Positions 33,175-44,684 are shown, numbered from the stretch's first letter. The stretch is DNA of 64,000 nt from Ascarosepion bandense (GCA_037127315.1 JBBBDQ010000750.1:1457501-1521500); one strand, 5' to 3'. The notes: generated by a model from the sequence alone, not told the origin. Translations and numbers: made by a program.

Positions 33175-33600
33175 ATGTTAACGAAACTTGGTTATAAGCA
33201 ACCGACAATTTGTAATGAATTATTTTGAACATTATTTTTACCGATTTTTAATTTTTTTTTATTTGTTGACATTACGATACATATCAGAGCAGATATGGTT
33301 TGTTTACGGTAGATCGAAAATTGTGTTATATAAGCATGATAAAAACCTCATCTGATCAATAGGCTATTCATGGTCGCGTGGTTAAGACAGTACCAGATCA
33401 AATGGTAGCTTTCCCTATGTAAATAGGGGTCGCAGGTTCGAATCCTGCTGGATAGCACACATTTTCGTAATAAAATTTATCGTAAAATAATCAGTCCGTA
33501 AAATAATACTGTTTAATTAAAAACAGAATATCTGCTTAAATACGAGTATCGGTAAAAATAATGTTCAAAATAATTCATTATATATAAATGTATATATTCA
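33175..33600. mobile_element. Fold-back element with tRNA-like core
   Basis: Left inverted tail (AACCGACAATTTGTAAT-type, ATTATTTTGAACATTATTTT) and right tail (CGTAATAAAATTTATCG, AAATACGAGTATCGG, AAAATAATGTTCAAAATAAT) surround the tRNA-like sequence at 33363-33457. Same plan as at 30500. Confidence 0.65.
33363..33457 (+). tRNA. Class II tRNA-like sequence (serine type, probable pseudogene)
   Basis: Acceptor arms GCTATTC/GGATAGC pair fully (one G-U), extendable to 8 bp with A70/T49. The D region TGGTCGCGTGGTTAAGAC resembles tRNA-Ser. The anticodon stem is TACCA/TGGTA with loop GATCAAA, giving TCA at the anticodon position but lacking U33. The variable arm CCCTAT/ATAGGG and T arm GCAGGTTCGAATCCTGC are perfect. 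As the core of a repeat family it is probably not a working tRNA. Confidence 0.5.
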
Positions 33601-33854
33601 TGTTTGTATGTGTAAAAAAACAGGAGGAAAAGCTATACTTTGCTATAATTTTTTCTTCTTATCATTTTATTTAATACGTTTCTTTACAGATAAACTCTGT
33701 CCGAAAACAATTTCTTTGAGGTTCTCTGTTAATTTTTTTTTATTGCTCAATGAAGTAGTTGTTTTGTTCTTTAAATTAGAGAAAATTATTATACATGATT
33801 AAAAAATACGGAGATATGATTTTTTTTTTTTTTATTAGAAATAATATTATGAGA

Positions 33855-34078
33855 AAAAAAAAACATTTTATGATTAAATTTTACTCTCTTTAAAATATCA
33901 TCTGTTAGCTTTAATAACTGCAGCATAAAGTTTTGGCATTCGTTGCAAAACTTTTTCAAAGTATAAATTTGATAATTGATTCCATTCTTTTTCAATGTCT
34001 CTATGAGTATTTTGTTTATTTCTTTAGTTACTCTTCTGTCAAGTTCATCCCAATTCCGGGAATGGCTTCAAACTTTTG

Positions 34079-34080
<2 letters not shown>
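33855..34080 (-). pseudogene. Tc1-like transposase C-terminus
   Basis: The minus strand reads W/M-x-ELDRRVTKEINKILIETLK across frames (compare the Tc1 WDELDRRV motif), then KNGINYQIY and MLQLLKLTDDILKRV. The catalytic D/E residues lie upstream and are absent. It abuts a (TG)n array. Confidence 0.55.

Positions 34081-34082
<2 letters not shown>

Positions 34083-34152
<70 letters not shown>
34083..34152. repeat. (TG)n microsatellite
   Basis: About 35 TG units. Cys-Val frames over it are artefacts. Confidence 0.95.
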
Positions 34153-34154
<2 letters not shown>

Positions 34155-34620
34155 AATAATAATCCTATAAACGTTATGTTGACTGGAGCACTACAGGATA
34201 TATCCATTTTAAGCAGTGAAACTGAAAGTCTTTATAAAGAAAATGTGCCTCCCGGCACTAATTACTTTTATAAGCAAGACAATGAAGTGGGAACGAGCGT
34301 TTGAAGAGATATCACTGTTTTAAAAACGGATATTTCCTCTAACACTCGTATTTTAATGGCTACCGAAAATCTTTCCAAATGACATATGACGCTCGACAAT
34401 AGTCGAACATGTTTCTCCTTTTAAAACCTGGCAAACTTAGATGAAGTTAAACGTACTTTAAACGAATCCATGGATTAAACAAGAAAATTTAGATATACGA
34501 TTCTCCCGGCAGGCTCATTTTCTTTCAAAAAGACTTCTGATTTCTAGGTGGATAGACATTAATTTCACTGTAAAAAGAAATAATATGCGATTAAAATAAT
34601 AAATTAACGAATTATAAAAT
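34153..34620. other. Unassigned spacer
   Basis: A short open stretch follows the (TG)n but has no recognisable domain. No repeat identified. Confidence 0.45.
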
Positions 34621-34694
34621 TAATATGTCTATCTATCTATCTATCTAGCTAGCTAGCTGGCTATTGATCCCTCTCTCTTTCTCTCTCTCTCTCT

Positions 34695-34738
<44 letters not shown>

Positions 34739-34770
34739 TAAATTATATTTTAAAACATGTCCAATCTACA

Positions 34771-34832
34771 ATCTACTACAAAAGTGTACATTTTGTTTCG
34801 ACATTGAAAGAACAATGTCACATCAGGTAGTA
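34771..34832 (-). ncRNA. Hammerhead ribozyme, family B, one core change
   Basis: On the minus strand: stem I CUAC/GUAG (perfect), CUGAUGU (last core A changed to U), stem II GACAUUG/CAAUGUC (7 bp), GAAA, stem III ACAAAA/UUUUGU, GUA. The fold is intact but the change of the invariant A should abolish or strongly reduce cleavage. A (TA)n lies at the 3' side, as in family A. Confidence 0.65.
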
Positions 34833-34973
34833 AACGTTATTTTAAAAAAAGATGGAAATTCTTTCTTTTATTGGCAATTTTTTCTTTTATGTACAAGGTA
34901 AAGGGGTAGGGTCGTTTTTGTGTACAAGTTAAAGGTAGACATTTCAATGTCGAAACAAAATATACACATTTTT

Positions 34974-35400
34974 AATCATTTCACCCCAAGCACCGCCACT
35001 GATGTGCAGGAGGTTACATAAGAGAGTTAACGTTTTAGGCAGGAGGAGAGTGAAGAGAAAAACGAACCAGTTACAAGGGGTGACAGAGAAAAAGCAAGAG
35101 AAGGATGTGAGCACAGGAGAGAAATGAAAAGAACAAGATACACAGGGTGATGTAGAAAGGGCTGGAGTTAAGTGGATAAGAGATGCATTTAAAAATCTTG
35201 GAGATTATAGCCATCAGGAAAGCAAGTATATGGAAGGGAGTTCCACAGGCGGGAAGCGCGTGGAAAGAAGCTGATGAAGTAGAATTGTCCTGCATTTGGT
35301 TGATCTAACTGTCGAAGGGTGGGTGAGACCTTGTTACCAGTCTGGTTGTCCCGAGTAAATTCTTGTGGAAGGGGCACCAGTGATTGTAGTTTGTACATTT
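34974..35400 (-). pseudogene. LINE-J C-terminal copy
   Basis: The minus strand encodes LVPLPQEFTR, ASRLWNSLPYTCF and DGYNLQDF across two frames. The 3' end at 34974 reads GGGGTGAAATGATT on the minus strand. Truncated at 35400, where a family B-like 3' flank (TACATTTTCTAAA) begins. Confidence 0.72.
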
Positions 35401-35681
35401 TCTAAAGTAAAATTTATGATAAATATTCATAGTTCTATTTCTGTATTGAGCACTATTTTAAATTAATATTTTGAACGTTGTAAATATTTTCATCGTTCCT
35501 TATTCATTTGTATATATATATATATATATAATCGTATCGCCCCAATGTAACCCACTGTTGTCCAGTGGGTTACATAGGAGGAAAGAGGAAAGTTATGAGG
35601 TGTGTAAAGGGGGTGTCAGGAAGCGGGTATTATATATATATATATATACATACGTGTGTGTGTTTATTTTATACATATACA

Positions 35682-36437
35682 GCGTGCGATGTCTAAATTG
35701 TCGCGATTTTATTCAATAGAGAGTACGGTCAGTTGGGCACCGTCTGTGAGACAAAGATCACCATGAAGGAATTCTCTGCACCAGAAATTTGAACTCGGTA
35801 TACTGTACTGCTTGGCATTTATGCCAGAAGCTCCAATACAAACATTTCAGAGTGTTTGGGTGTCAATCTGAGGACAGTGCAGAGGATGTGGACAGGGTTT
35901 GATTAGTCTAATGCTGCTTGCGATGGTGTTTGGAGTGACCACTAGTTATGCTTCAATTCAACTTCCCACAGAGCATCACACTCAACATGGAGGACTCCAT
36001 CAGGTATCTTTCGGAGGTAGTGTCACCCTGGGTCAAGAGGGTAACTACTGGAAGACCCTATATCTAGCAACAGGACTCTGCACCATGTCACACCAGCTGG
36101 AGAACCTAGTTATGACTCTCATCCAAATTTTGCGACCACATCATTCCTTACATCTGGCCACATAACTCGACAGCAAACCCCTTGGTTATTATATGTGGAG
36201 CGTAGTTGAGTGAGAGACGGACAAAACTCTTTGTAACAGCAAGGACGAAGTGAAGTCAAAAATATGGCAATATTCACCAACTTAAAAAAGATCGTCCAGA
36301 AGAAAAGCAGAAGATTACGAAATCATCTCGAGGCTGGGGTTGAAGTCAATGATGATTTTATTGAATAAATTTACACTTTCGTATTTGAAAATTTTGGTAA
36401 ATATATCTGTTAAAATGAGATGTCCGTGTTATTCACA

Positions 36438-36440
<3 letters not shown>
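35682..36440 (+). mobile_element. Deleted mariner-type element, copy M1
   Basis: The left TIR begins CAGCGTGCGATGTCTAAATT after TA. The frame starts MKEFSAPEI (one stop), then ISECLGVNLRTVQRMW (helix-turn-helix), jumps at about 35923 to MVFGVTTS, and continues to LRPHHSLHLAT and a short C-terminus. About 150 residues with the first catalytic region are missing relative to what I expect for the family. M2-M4 share the same join. Confidence 0.75.

Positions 36441-36483
<43 letters not shown>
36441..36483. repeat. (TA)n microsatellite
   Basis: About 21 TA units directly after M1. Confidence 0.95.
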
Positions 36484-36487
<4 letters not shown>

Positions 36488-36580
36488 GAGTGAGTATAGA
36501 ATGAGGAGAGAAAAGAGAAAATTTTTTTCCGTCCAAAACATTAATTTAAAACAGTGCTCGATATATGGTGGATAGAGCAA

Positions 36581-36639
36581 TTTCCCCTGAGGAAGTGTTT
36601 AAATCCAAACACTGAAACAAACATATGATTGTAGGGAAG
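36581..36639 (+). ncRNA. Hammerhead ribozyme, type I, complete (family C)
   Basis: Stem I UUUCCC/GGGAAG (6 bp, one U-G), CUGAGGA core (position 7 variable), stem II AGUGUUU-AAAUCC-AAACACU (7 bp, perfect), GAAA, stem III ACAA/UUGU, cleavage triplet GUA. Every helix closes and all invariant core bases are in place. Its 3' flank (GTACATGTTCTAAAACAT, then TA tract at 36690) is shared with family B. Confidence 0.82.
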
Positions 36640-36683
36640 AGGACATATATAGAAGAAATTATGTACATGTTCTAAAACATAAT

Positions 36684-36726
<43 letters not shown>

Positions 36727-36739
36727 GGTTCTGCAGAAG

Positions 36740-37440
36740 TAACACCTATTTTTGAACAAAGGTAGATAGAACGACGTTGAGTAAGTGAGTGACCATCACG
36801 ATGACCAGGCCTAACACCACCAAACTTTCTCGTGTGTTGTAGAATGAAAGATTATGTTTACTGGCTCAAACCGAATACAATTACTGAATTTCAACAATGC
36901 CTGGCCAATTTTCTGAAATCAACGTAGAAATATGTTAAATAGGTTAAATGTTTTGTGGAAGTGTTGATAATAGGGTTCAGCGTTGTACTGAACATGAAAG
37001 GGGTGTATTTTGAACATGTTAAATAGTTTGTTAATCATAACCAATCATATTTTATGTTTAATACTAAAAATGCTGTAATTTTCTTTAAAGCCAAAGGAAA
37101 ATTATATAAAAATTGTCCGAAAGACGTTTTCGGCCATACTTTTACTTTTAATTGAATATACAGACTATTTTGTGTATATATGCAGAGTAATAGGAATTAT
37201 TTAGATACACATGAACAAAATAATTTATAGATTCAGTTAAAAATAAAATAACATTCATCCTTCGAAATGTCTAAATGTATAACCGAAGGCCCTTGGGTAA
37301 ATGAAACATTCGGACTATTTTTATATAAATTAATGTTCCGCAGAGAAAAAAATTATAAGATTACATGAAGAATGATAACAAAAAAGTTAACCATAGCATT
37401 TTGTCAGTTATTTTTAACGAAATTTGTTTAAAAGAGTGAT
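36740..37440. other. Unassigned spacer
   Basis: Starts with a short piece resembling a mariner end (ACCAGGCCTAACACCACC near 36800). The rest is AT-rich with no assigned feature. Confidence 0.4.
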
Positions 37441-37455
37441 TGCTTACTAAATACT

Positions 37456-37509
<54 letters not shown>

Positions 37510-37671
37510 CATAACATTATTTTCAGCAGATAATCGTGTTTGAGTAGACGTCCGATTTGTTTAAATACTACGTGTTGCGTCTACCGGCTTTCACACTCTA
37601 GATGCCGTGAGAAAATGGATTGCTTCCCCCCACAACACGCACAAACATTTGTGTGTGTATGTGTGTGTGCG

Positions 37672-37704
<33 letters not shown>

Positions 37705-37706
<2 letters not shown>

Positions 37707-37921
37707 ACTCATTCAGTAATGAATTAAAGCACTCTTGCTATTGGACGTGTTTATACGCGCTAAAAAGTCTGCCTTCTTCTACCGGACGCTTGTTGTCTAT
37801 GAGTAGAATCGCCTACTGACACCGATTCGGCCGGGTTTCAATCCTGGATTAGGAAGCTATCGGAGTCTAACCGTACTGATGAGCTGTGATACAACGAAAT
37901 AGATCTGTCTGCGGATGACTA
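37705..37921 (+). mobile_element. Family A ribozyme repeat, full length
   Basis: Runs from CTCATTCAGTAATGAATT through CGCTAAAAAGTCTGCC and the B-box-like GGGTTTCAATCCTGG to the ribozyme, with (TA)n on both sides (37675-37702 and from 37924). With 2975-3198 it defines the ends of the family. Confidence 0.78.
37864..37920 (+). ncRNA. Hammerhead ribozyme, type I (family A)
   Basis: Stem I CCGUA/UGCGG, outer helix AGUC/GACU (4 bp, the best of the set) and CUGAUGA are intact. Stem II has one C-A mismatch (GCUGU/ACAAC), the core reads GAAAU, and stem III AUAGAUCUGU keeps pairing by U-G. Activity may be reduced. Confidence 0.75.
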
Positions 37922-37923
37922 TA

Positions 37924-37980
<57 letters not shown>

Positions 37981-37983
37981 GAG

Positions 37984-38788
37984 GGAGTGTACGATAGACG
38001 ATTTGTCGTCGACATTACGTAATAATGAAAATAACAGTGACACCTCATTTCAGCACATAAATTGTACCAAAATATTTTGAGATACGAAAGAGTAAATATA
38101 TTCAATAAAATCGCTGTTGGCTTCAACCACGATCTTTAGACGATTTCAGAATCTTCTGCAAATTTTTGGACGGTCTCGTTGTTTAAGCTAGAGAATGTTG
38201 CCATAATCTTTGCCTTCTTCAGTTTATCTTTGCTATTACAAGGAGTTTTGTACGTCTATCGCCCAACTGAGACCGACATATGACAAGCAAGAGGGTTGCA
38301 GTCTGGGGAGTTAGGTGGCCAGATGTAAGGTGTGGCGTGGTCGCAGAAATTGTCTGACAGGCATGACTGGGTTCCCCTGCATGTGTGGCATGGTGCAGAG
38401 TTCTCTGGGTTTTCCAGCATCTACTCTGCTGACCCAGGGCAGCTCTAACTCCGCAAAACATCTGAGGTAAGCCTCCATATTTAGTTTGAAGACCTGTTGG
38501 AAGATGAATGGAGGCATAATGTCGCCATCACTAGTGATCAACCCAAACAACTTCGTAATCACCGTTAGACTCATCCAACTCTTTCCGAATTCTCACACTA
38601 TCCTCAGATTGAAACCCAAACACTCTGAAATGTTAATCTTGGAGCTTCCGAGGGGGATACCAAGCAATATTTCAAATTTCCAAATTTCTAATAGTGTGAA
38701 CTGCTTCATGGTGCTCTTTTACATTACAATGACAAACAACGCGCATGCGCGAAATTAAAAATATTAAATCTCGACAATTTACTCATCG

Positions 38789-38792
<4 letters not shown>
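37984..38792 (-). mobile_element. Deleted mariner-type element, copy M2
   Basis: Minus strand: TIR CGGTGCGATGAGTAAATTGT, ISECLGFNLR, then the deletion join at about 38548 (GATTACGAAGTTGTTTGGG) into FGLITSDGDIMPPFIF, LNMEAYLRCFAELELPWVSR and RPRHTLHLAT. The far TIR is GTGTACGATAGACGATTTGT. The C-terminal frame is open for 87 codons, the best of the four copies. Confidence 0.75.
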
Positions 38793-38793
<1 letters not shown>

Positions 38794-38840
<47 letters not shown>

Positions 38841-38950
38841 TATGTGTGTGCGCGTGTGCGTGTATATATATATATATATATAGGTGTGTGTGTATGTGTG
38901 TGTGTGTGTACACATATATATACGTGTGTGTGTGTTTATTTTATACATAT
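38794..38950. repeat. Compound TA/TG microsatellite
   Basis: Alternating (TA)n and (TG)n blocks next to M2. All frames are artefacts. Confidence 0.9.
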
Positions 38951-38952
38951 AC

Positions 38953-39030
38953 AGGGTACGATGTGTAAATTGTCGCCATTTTATTCAATTTCGCACATAT
39001 GCATCGTTTGTTTTATTTTGTCGACTATAT
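38953..39030 (+). mobile_element. Solo mariner-type TIR region
   Basis: CAGGGTACGATGTGTAAATT and the following GTCGCCATTTTATTC match the outer end of M1-M4, but no transposase follows. The 40 bp before it also match the flank of M1. Confidence 0.65.
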
Positions 39031-39060
39031 GTATATATATATACATATATATATTTTGTC

Positions 39061-39095
<35 letters not shown>

Positions 39096-39110
39096 TGTGT
39101 GTGTGTTTGC

Positions 39111-39800
39111 AAGCATAGACTGCACATGCACGTTGTATTAATGTATATTGATCCTTTGCAGATACAGACAGACAGGCACCTATATGTGCGTACACACAGA
39201 CACGACCCAACATTCGATCGCACATGGTAAGTCTCACCCGCATAGGCATCCCTTCTCAAGCATAAAGGCCCTTTCGCGTGCTCACGCACCTCAACAAGCA
39301 AAGTCCATCCTGGCAAACACGAACGAGTTTAGTTATCTACTGTAATTCCACCCAATCACCCACCCCCTCACGTTTAAAAAAAAGAAATTTGCCCCCTTCT
39401 TTCTCAATCTCGCTCTCCTTCATTTTTGCCATGCTCGCCCCACCCCATATACCCTTTTTCACCCTCTTTCCTCCTCACAGCGCAAAGAACCTGCAACTAT
39501 CTCATCTTAAGACAGCAGCAGCAGCCATGATGTTTTTTGGCATCCCTTAGAAATTTTTTGCTCTGCACCACCTCCATCGTGTCTCCCTATTTTTTTAATA
39601 ATACATTTTAGCTCTCCAGTTCCATTTGTTTTTTTCGTTTTCTTTTTCGTTTTTTGCATTCCCCTGTCTCTTTTTTCGCTCACCTACCCAAGGCACCCAC
39701 ACAACACCTCCTTGCTAGCTTTGCCTTACGCACCAACAAAATGCGTTCAGCAACGGACACACAGACACAGCACGGAAGCGGACATATACGGACGTTTACG
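39111..39800. other. Unassigned pyrimidine-rich spacer
   Basis: Less AT-rich than its surroundings, with several CpGs around 39190-39320 and a splice-donor-like ATGGTAAGT near 39225. I cannot support a gene. Confidence 0.4.
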
Positions 39801-39805
39801 TCTGC

Positions 39806-39806
<1 letters not shown>

Positions 39807-39862
<56 letters not shown>

Positions 39863-39891
39863 ATAATTATGAGATTAGGATATATATATAT

Positions 39892-39944
<53 letters not shown>

Positions 39945-39967
39945 ATAATTATGAGATTAGGATATAT

Positions 39968-40004
<37 letters not shown>

Positions 40005-40005
40005 G

Positions 40006-40048
<43 letters not shown>

Positions 40049-40063
40049 ATAATTATGAGATTA

Positions 40064-40106
<43 letters not shown>

Positions 40107-40126
40107 TAGATAGATAGATAGATAGA
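39807..40126. repeat. Higher-order GATA/TA array
   Basis: (GATA)n blocks are joined by three copies of the spacer GAATAATTATGAGATTAGGA followed by TA runs, giving a repeat of about 90-100 bp. Confidence 0.9.
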
Positions 40127-40508
40127 TAAAACTTGCCACTAATTTGCATGTATCTTTTTAAATCCGAACATGTGCAGTAGATGTGCACAGATACACATCG
40201 CGTACGTGGGACTTAAACGATCGCCGGTTGCAAATGTCTATCTCCAATCCAACAAACCTGCACATTTATTTGTACATCAATAAACGGCTTTAGAGATAAC
40301 GTCATGACATGTAGACTGATTCGCCAACACTCGTTAATAATACATGAACTATAGACATTCTTGCATATCAACGCTTACCTATCATCATAAACATGTCTCA
40401 AGACAAATGGGAACATGGCAATTTACGCTTCTAATGCACGGGGACGCAGTTGTAAGTAGGCGCGTGTCCGTTTGAAAACGACTATGGACGAAAAAGGCAT
40501 ATCAGGCA

Positions 40509-40510
40509 CG

Positions 40511-40564
<54 letters not shown>
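40509..40564. repeat. (CA)n microsatellite
   Basis: 28 CA units, followed by CTAT, TA and CT arrays to about 41000. Confidence 0.95.
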
Positions 40565-40566
<2 letters not shown>

Positions 40567-40747
40567 ATCCTGTCTTTCACATTATCTAACTATCTATCTA
40601 TCTATCTATCTATCTATCTGTGTCTGTTAATATCTATCTATCTCTCTATATATACATCTATATTTATATTGAGAATTTTTAAATTAATGTTTCGAACGTT
40701 GAAATTATTATCTTTGTTCGTTATTCATTTGGATATCTATCTATCTA

Positions 40748-40844
<97 letters not shown>

Positions 40845-40859
40845 TTATATATATATGAC

Positions 40860-40906
<47 letters not shown>

Positions 40907-41007
40907 GTGTTAATGTCTATCTCAAACTGTTCACCTCCCTCTCTCTCTATATATATATATACACACACACGCACGTACACGGAGACACACACACATATAT
41001 ATATATA

Positions 41008-41150
41008 TGCACTAATCTATAATTTGTCTATATATCTAAGCACAATAACGCAAAAGCACCCTCGAACATGAACCGAATTGTGTACATCAACATACACTCG
41101 CATAAAACCGCCCACGACCACTGTGTACACATACATACACATATACTGCA
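41008..41150 (+). repeat. Duplicated segment, copy 1
   Basis: Contains AATTTGTCTATATATCTAAG, ACTCGCATAAAACCGC and CACTGTGTACAC in the same order as 42887-43062. Unique-looking sequence otherwise. Confidence 0.75.
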
Positions 41151-41356
41151 TGCATGCAATTAAACCTATGTATAAATTAACCCATACAATATGACACGCC
41201 CATGTCCATCACAGAAATACACATGCTTTTGTCAAAATGGAGTTATGCTTACTGTCAATCCGGTGTACCCCCCTTCCCCACAGCAATACTTATGAACATA
41301 CACAGGCACATTTCAAAGGAACATACATGCATATATATACACACACACACACACAC

Positions 41357-41413
<57 letters not shown>

Positions 41414-41695
41414 TGTGAGAGAAAACTTGATAATTGGCATTTTTGTAGTTTCAACAAAAATTCACATATTTATACAAACGAACACAAATGAACATATCAA
41501 TATTCGATATATATGTGTGTTGGGGGAAAGAAAACGTGAGTTTTAATTGCATGTATGTATATATATATAGAGAGAGAGAGAGAGACACACACACACAGAG
41601 TCAGAGAGAAAGCAAAGATTTACACACATCAAAGATAAATAATTTGATCTACAATCTTAATGAAATACAAGAATCAAATTGGCACAAACAGACGC

Positions 41696-41696
<1 letters not shown>

Positions 41697-41727
<31 letters not shown>

Positions 41728-41733
41728 AGACTG

Positions 41734-41769
<36 letters not shown>

Positions 41770-41843
41770 AGACTGAGATAGATAGATAGATAGGTAGATA
41801 GATAGATAATAAGACTGAGATAGATAGATAGATAATAAGACTG

Positions 41844-41893
<50 letters not shown>

Positions 41894-41931
41894 GAAGACT
41901 GAGATAGATAGATAGATAGATAATAAGACTG

Positions 41932-41972
<41 letters not shown>
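41697..41972. repeat. GATA array with TAATAAGACTGA interruptions
   Basis: Six blocks of (GATA)n separated by near-identical TAATAAGACTGAGATAGATA units (one reads AAGAAGACTGA). The Ser-Ile-Tyr-Leu frames on the minus strand are artefacts. A related GATAAGACTGGGAGAGATA unit occurs at 63816-63914. Confidence 0.92.
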
Positions 41973-41973
<1 letters not shown>

Positions 41974-42466
41974 CCCAAGTGCACAAGCGCCAACGCCCAC
42001 ACATAAATGAGAATGATAGACTAGACAAGCCAAAAACAGCTTATTTTAAAACAATTTTCAATTATATGAACAACTGTAAATTTAAACGCGTAAAATGATT
42101 ATTACAAGACCGCGTGCGTGTGTATACTCTTTCTTTTGAATTCATGAACTTTTTTTTTCTTTCCAGTAAAAGGCTAATCCTAACCGTAACATCTATCCCC
42201 ACCTCCCACAAAAATCATGGACACACATCGGTGTTAGGCGAGCTGAAGAGAATGAAAGTAAAATTCATCCCCACTTATACTCACACGCGCGCACCCACAC
42301 ACGCATCGAGCACACAAACACACAAATACATAAGCAGGAATGCCGGACGCACACATAAGTACACACCCACAGCCCCACACACACACATAGGCTTATGAAT
42401 TTAAACGATGTCCACTAACATATTTACATATAAAATAATGCATAATGTACTACTAGAATTTGCTAT

Positions 42467-42470
<4 letters not shown>

Positions 42471-42511
<41 letters not shown>

Positions 42512-42813
42512 CACATACACACGCACACACACACGCACACACGCATGCACACACACGTATATAAGTATATATAAATATATATATATATATATGTATATAT
42601 GTATATAATATATATGTATATAAATATATGTATATATATATCATCTATCTATATATCTATATCTATACATATATGTATATATATTTATGTATGTATGCGT
42701 GTATGTATGTATTATATATTATCTGTCTATCTATCTGTATATATATATATATATGTATGTATGTGTGTATGTATGTACTTATGTATGTTTATCTATCTAT
42801 CTCAATCTGTTCA

Positions 42814-42872
<59 letters not shown>

Positions 42873-42885
42873 CTCTGTATATATA
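42471..42885. repeat. (CA)n and TATG/CTAT/TA complex
   Basis: Dense compound microsatellites. No coding content. Confidence 0.9.
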
Positions 42886-42886
42886 T

Positions 42887-43062
42887 ACAGCAGTCTACAA
42901 TTTGTCTATATATCTAAGCACAAAAACGCAAACACATGCTCGCTTATAAACATTGAAGGAACTTATATAAAACATGCAATAATTAGTATTGATTCGCTAC
43001 ATTAACATATACTCGCATAAAACCGCTTCAGACCACAGTGTACACGTATATACACATATGTT
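42887..43062 (+). repeat. Duplicated segment, copy 2
   Basis: Second copy of 41008-41150, about 1.88 kb downstream, with an extra 35-bp piece in the middle. Confidence 0.75.
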
Positions 43063-43068
43063 ACAGAT

Positions 43069-43083
43069 TGATAGATAGATAGA

Positions 43084-43114
<31 letters not shown>

Positions 43115-43359
43115 AGAGAGAGAGTGAGAGAGAGAGAGATAGAGAGAGAGAGAGCGAGAGAGTGAGAGAGAGAGTGAGAGATAGATAGATAGAGAGAGCG
43201 AGAGAGTAAGAGAGAGAGTGAGAGATAGATAGAGAGAGAGAGAGTGAGAGATAGATAGAGTGAGAGAGAGCGAGAGAGTGAGAGAGAGAGAGAGAGAGAG
43301 AGTGAGAGAGAGAGTGAGAGATAGAGAGAGAGAGAGAGAGCGAGAGAGAGAGTGAGAGA
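43069..43359. repeat. (GA)n with GT/GC/TA variants
   Basis: Almost pure purine-rich GAGA with regular single-base changes. It gives a 152-codon Ser-Leu frame that is an artefact. Confidence 0.93.
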
Positions 43360-43380
43360 ATATATTCATAACATTTTATA

Positions 43381-44164
43381 GAGGGTACGATGGATGAACT
43401 GTCTAAATGACGAGAAAATATAAACAGCACTGGCATTTTATTTTGACATACATTTACCAAAATTACACAGAAATATACTTAACTACGAAATAGTTAATTT
43501 ATTCATTAGAATCGTTATTGGCTTCAACGAACTATCTCAAGACGACATAGGAATCTCCTGCACCTCTTCTGGGTGGTATCTTTTTTTATGTTGGTGAATG
43601 CTGCCATAACCCTTGCCTTCTGTTCATCTCTAGGGTCACAAAGAGTTTTGTTGGCAGCTCGATCAACTGCGCCACACATAACAACCAAATGGTTTGCAGT
43701 CGGGGGAATTAGGTGGCCATGTGTCAGCTGGGATATTGTCTGACAGCTATGACTAGGTAACATGGTGCAGAATTCTGTTGCCAGACATAAAGTCTTCAAG
43801 CAGCCACTCCCTTTTCCCAGCGCAGCACTCGATATAGACCCCCGTGCTGAGCCCGAGACCCTGAAAGAAAATGTATGGAGGCTTGACGTCTCCATTATCA
43901 GTGATCACTCCAAACAGCCTCGTAATCCCCATTAGACTCTCACAACTCTTTCCGAATCCTCTGCCTTGTCCTCAGATTTGAGCTTCCGGTGCGAATGCCA
44001 AGCAGTTCAAGCATGACGTTTCCAATTTTCTGGCGAAGTTAATTGCTTCATAGTGCACTTAGTCTCACAGACGGTGCCCAACTGACCCAACTCTACAAAA
44101 TCAAAAGACAAACAAGTGAAATTATAAAATGGCAAAATGGCGAAAATTTTCCCATTGCACCATG
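43381..44164 (-). mobile_element. Deleted mariner-type element, copy M3
   Basis: Both TIRs are visible (GGGTACGATGGATGAACTGT left; minus-strand CATGGTGCAATGGGAAAATT right), next to TA. The join GATTACGAGGCTGTTTGGAG lies at about 43917. C-terminal frame pieces: VMCGAVDRAANKTLCD, VMAAFTNIKKDT. Frameshifts throughout. Confidence 0.75.
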
Positions 44165-44213
44165 TATAAGTATAAACACACACACACATACATATGTACA
44201 AACTTGGTTTGTG

Positions 44214-44217
<4 letters not shown>

Positions 44218-44254
<37 letters not shown>

Positions 44255-44507
44255 TTTGTTTTTTATACTATTTCTTTTTTCTTTTTTTCTTTTTTTTTTT
44301 TTTCAAGCGGGAAACGTTAAGTGCATTGACATTGGACGACGTTATATTTTAAAATTTTCATCACTTAAATGGTTTTTGAAAAATTAAGTCTATACACCCG
44401 CCATATCCTGGCAGACCTAATCTCAGTTGTCTTTCGCCAGTGTTTATTTTTTTAATGATTATTTTTACTCATATCGTGTTCAATTTTAGTATGTTTATGT
44501 TAATTTA

Positions 44508-44550
<43 letters not shown>

Positions 44551-44637
44551 CACCTGGGTGCATGCATCAATACAGGCATTTAATTGTAGATAAATAGATA
44601 GATAGATGGATAGATAGATAGGAACAGACTTAGATAT

Positions 44638-44684
<47 letters not shown>

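Noticed and set aside
38745..39230. 161-codon frame
   Set aside because: Mostly Tyr-Ile and Cys-Val from TA/TG microsatellites. No domain.
43002..43460. 152-codon Ser-Leu-His frame on the minus strand
   Set aside because: Translation of the (GA)n array at 43069-43359.
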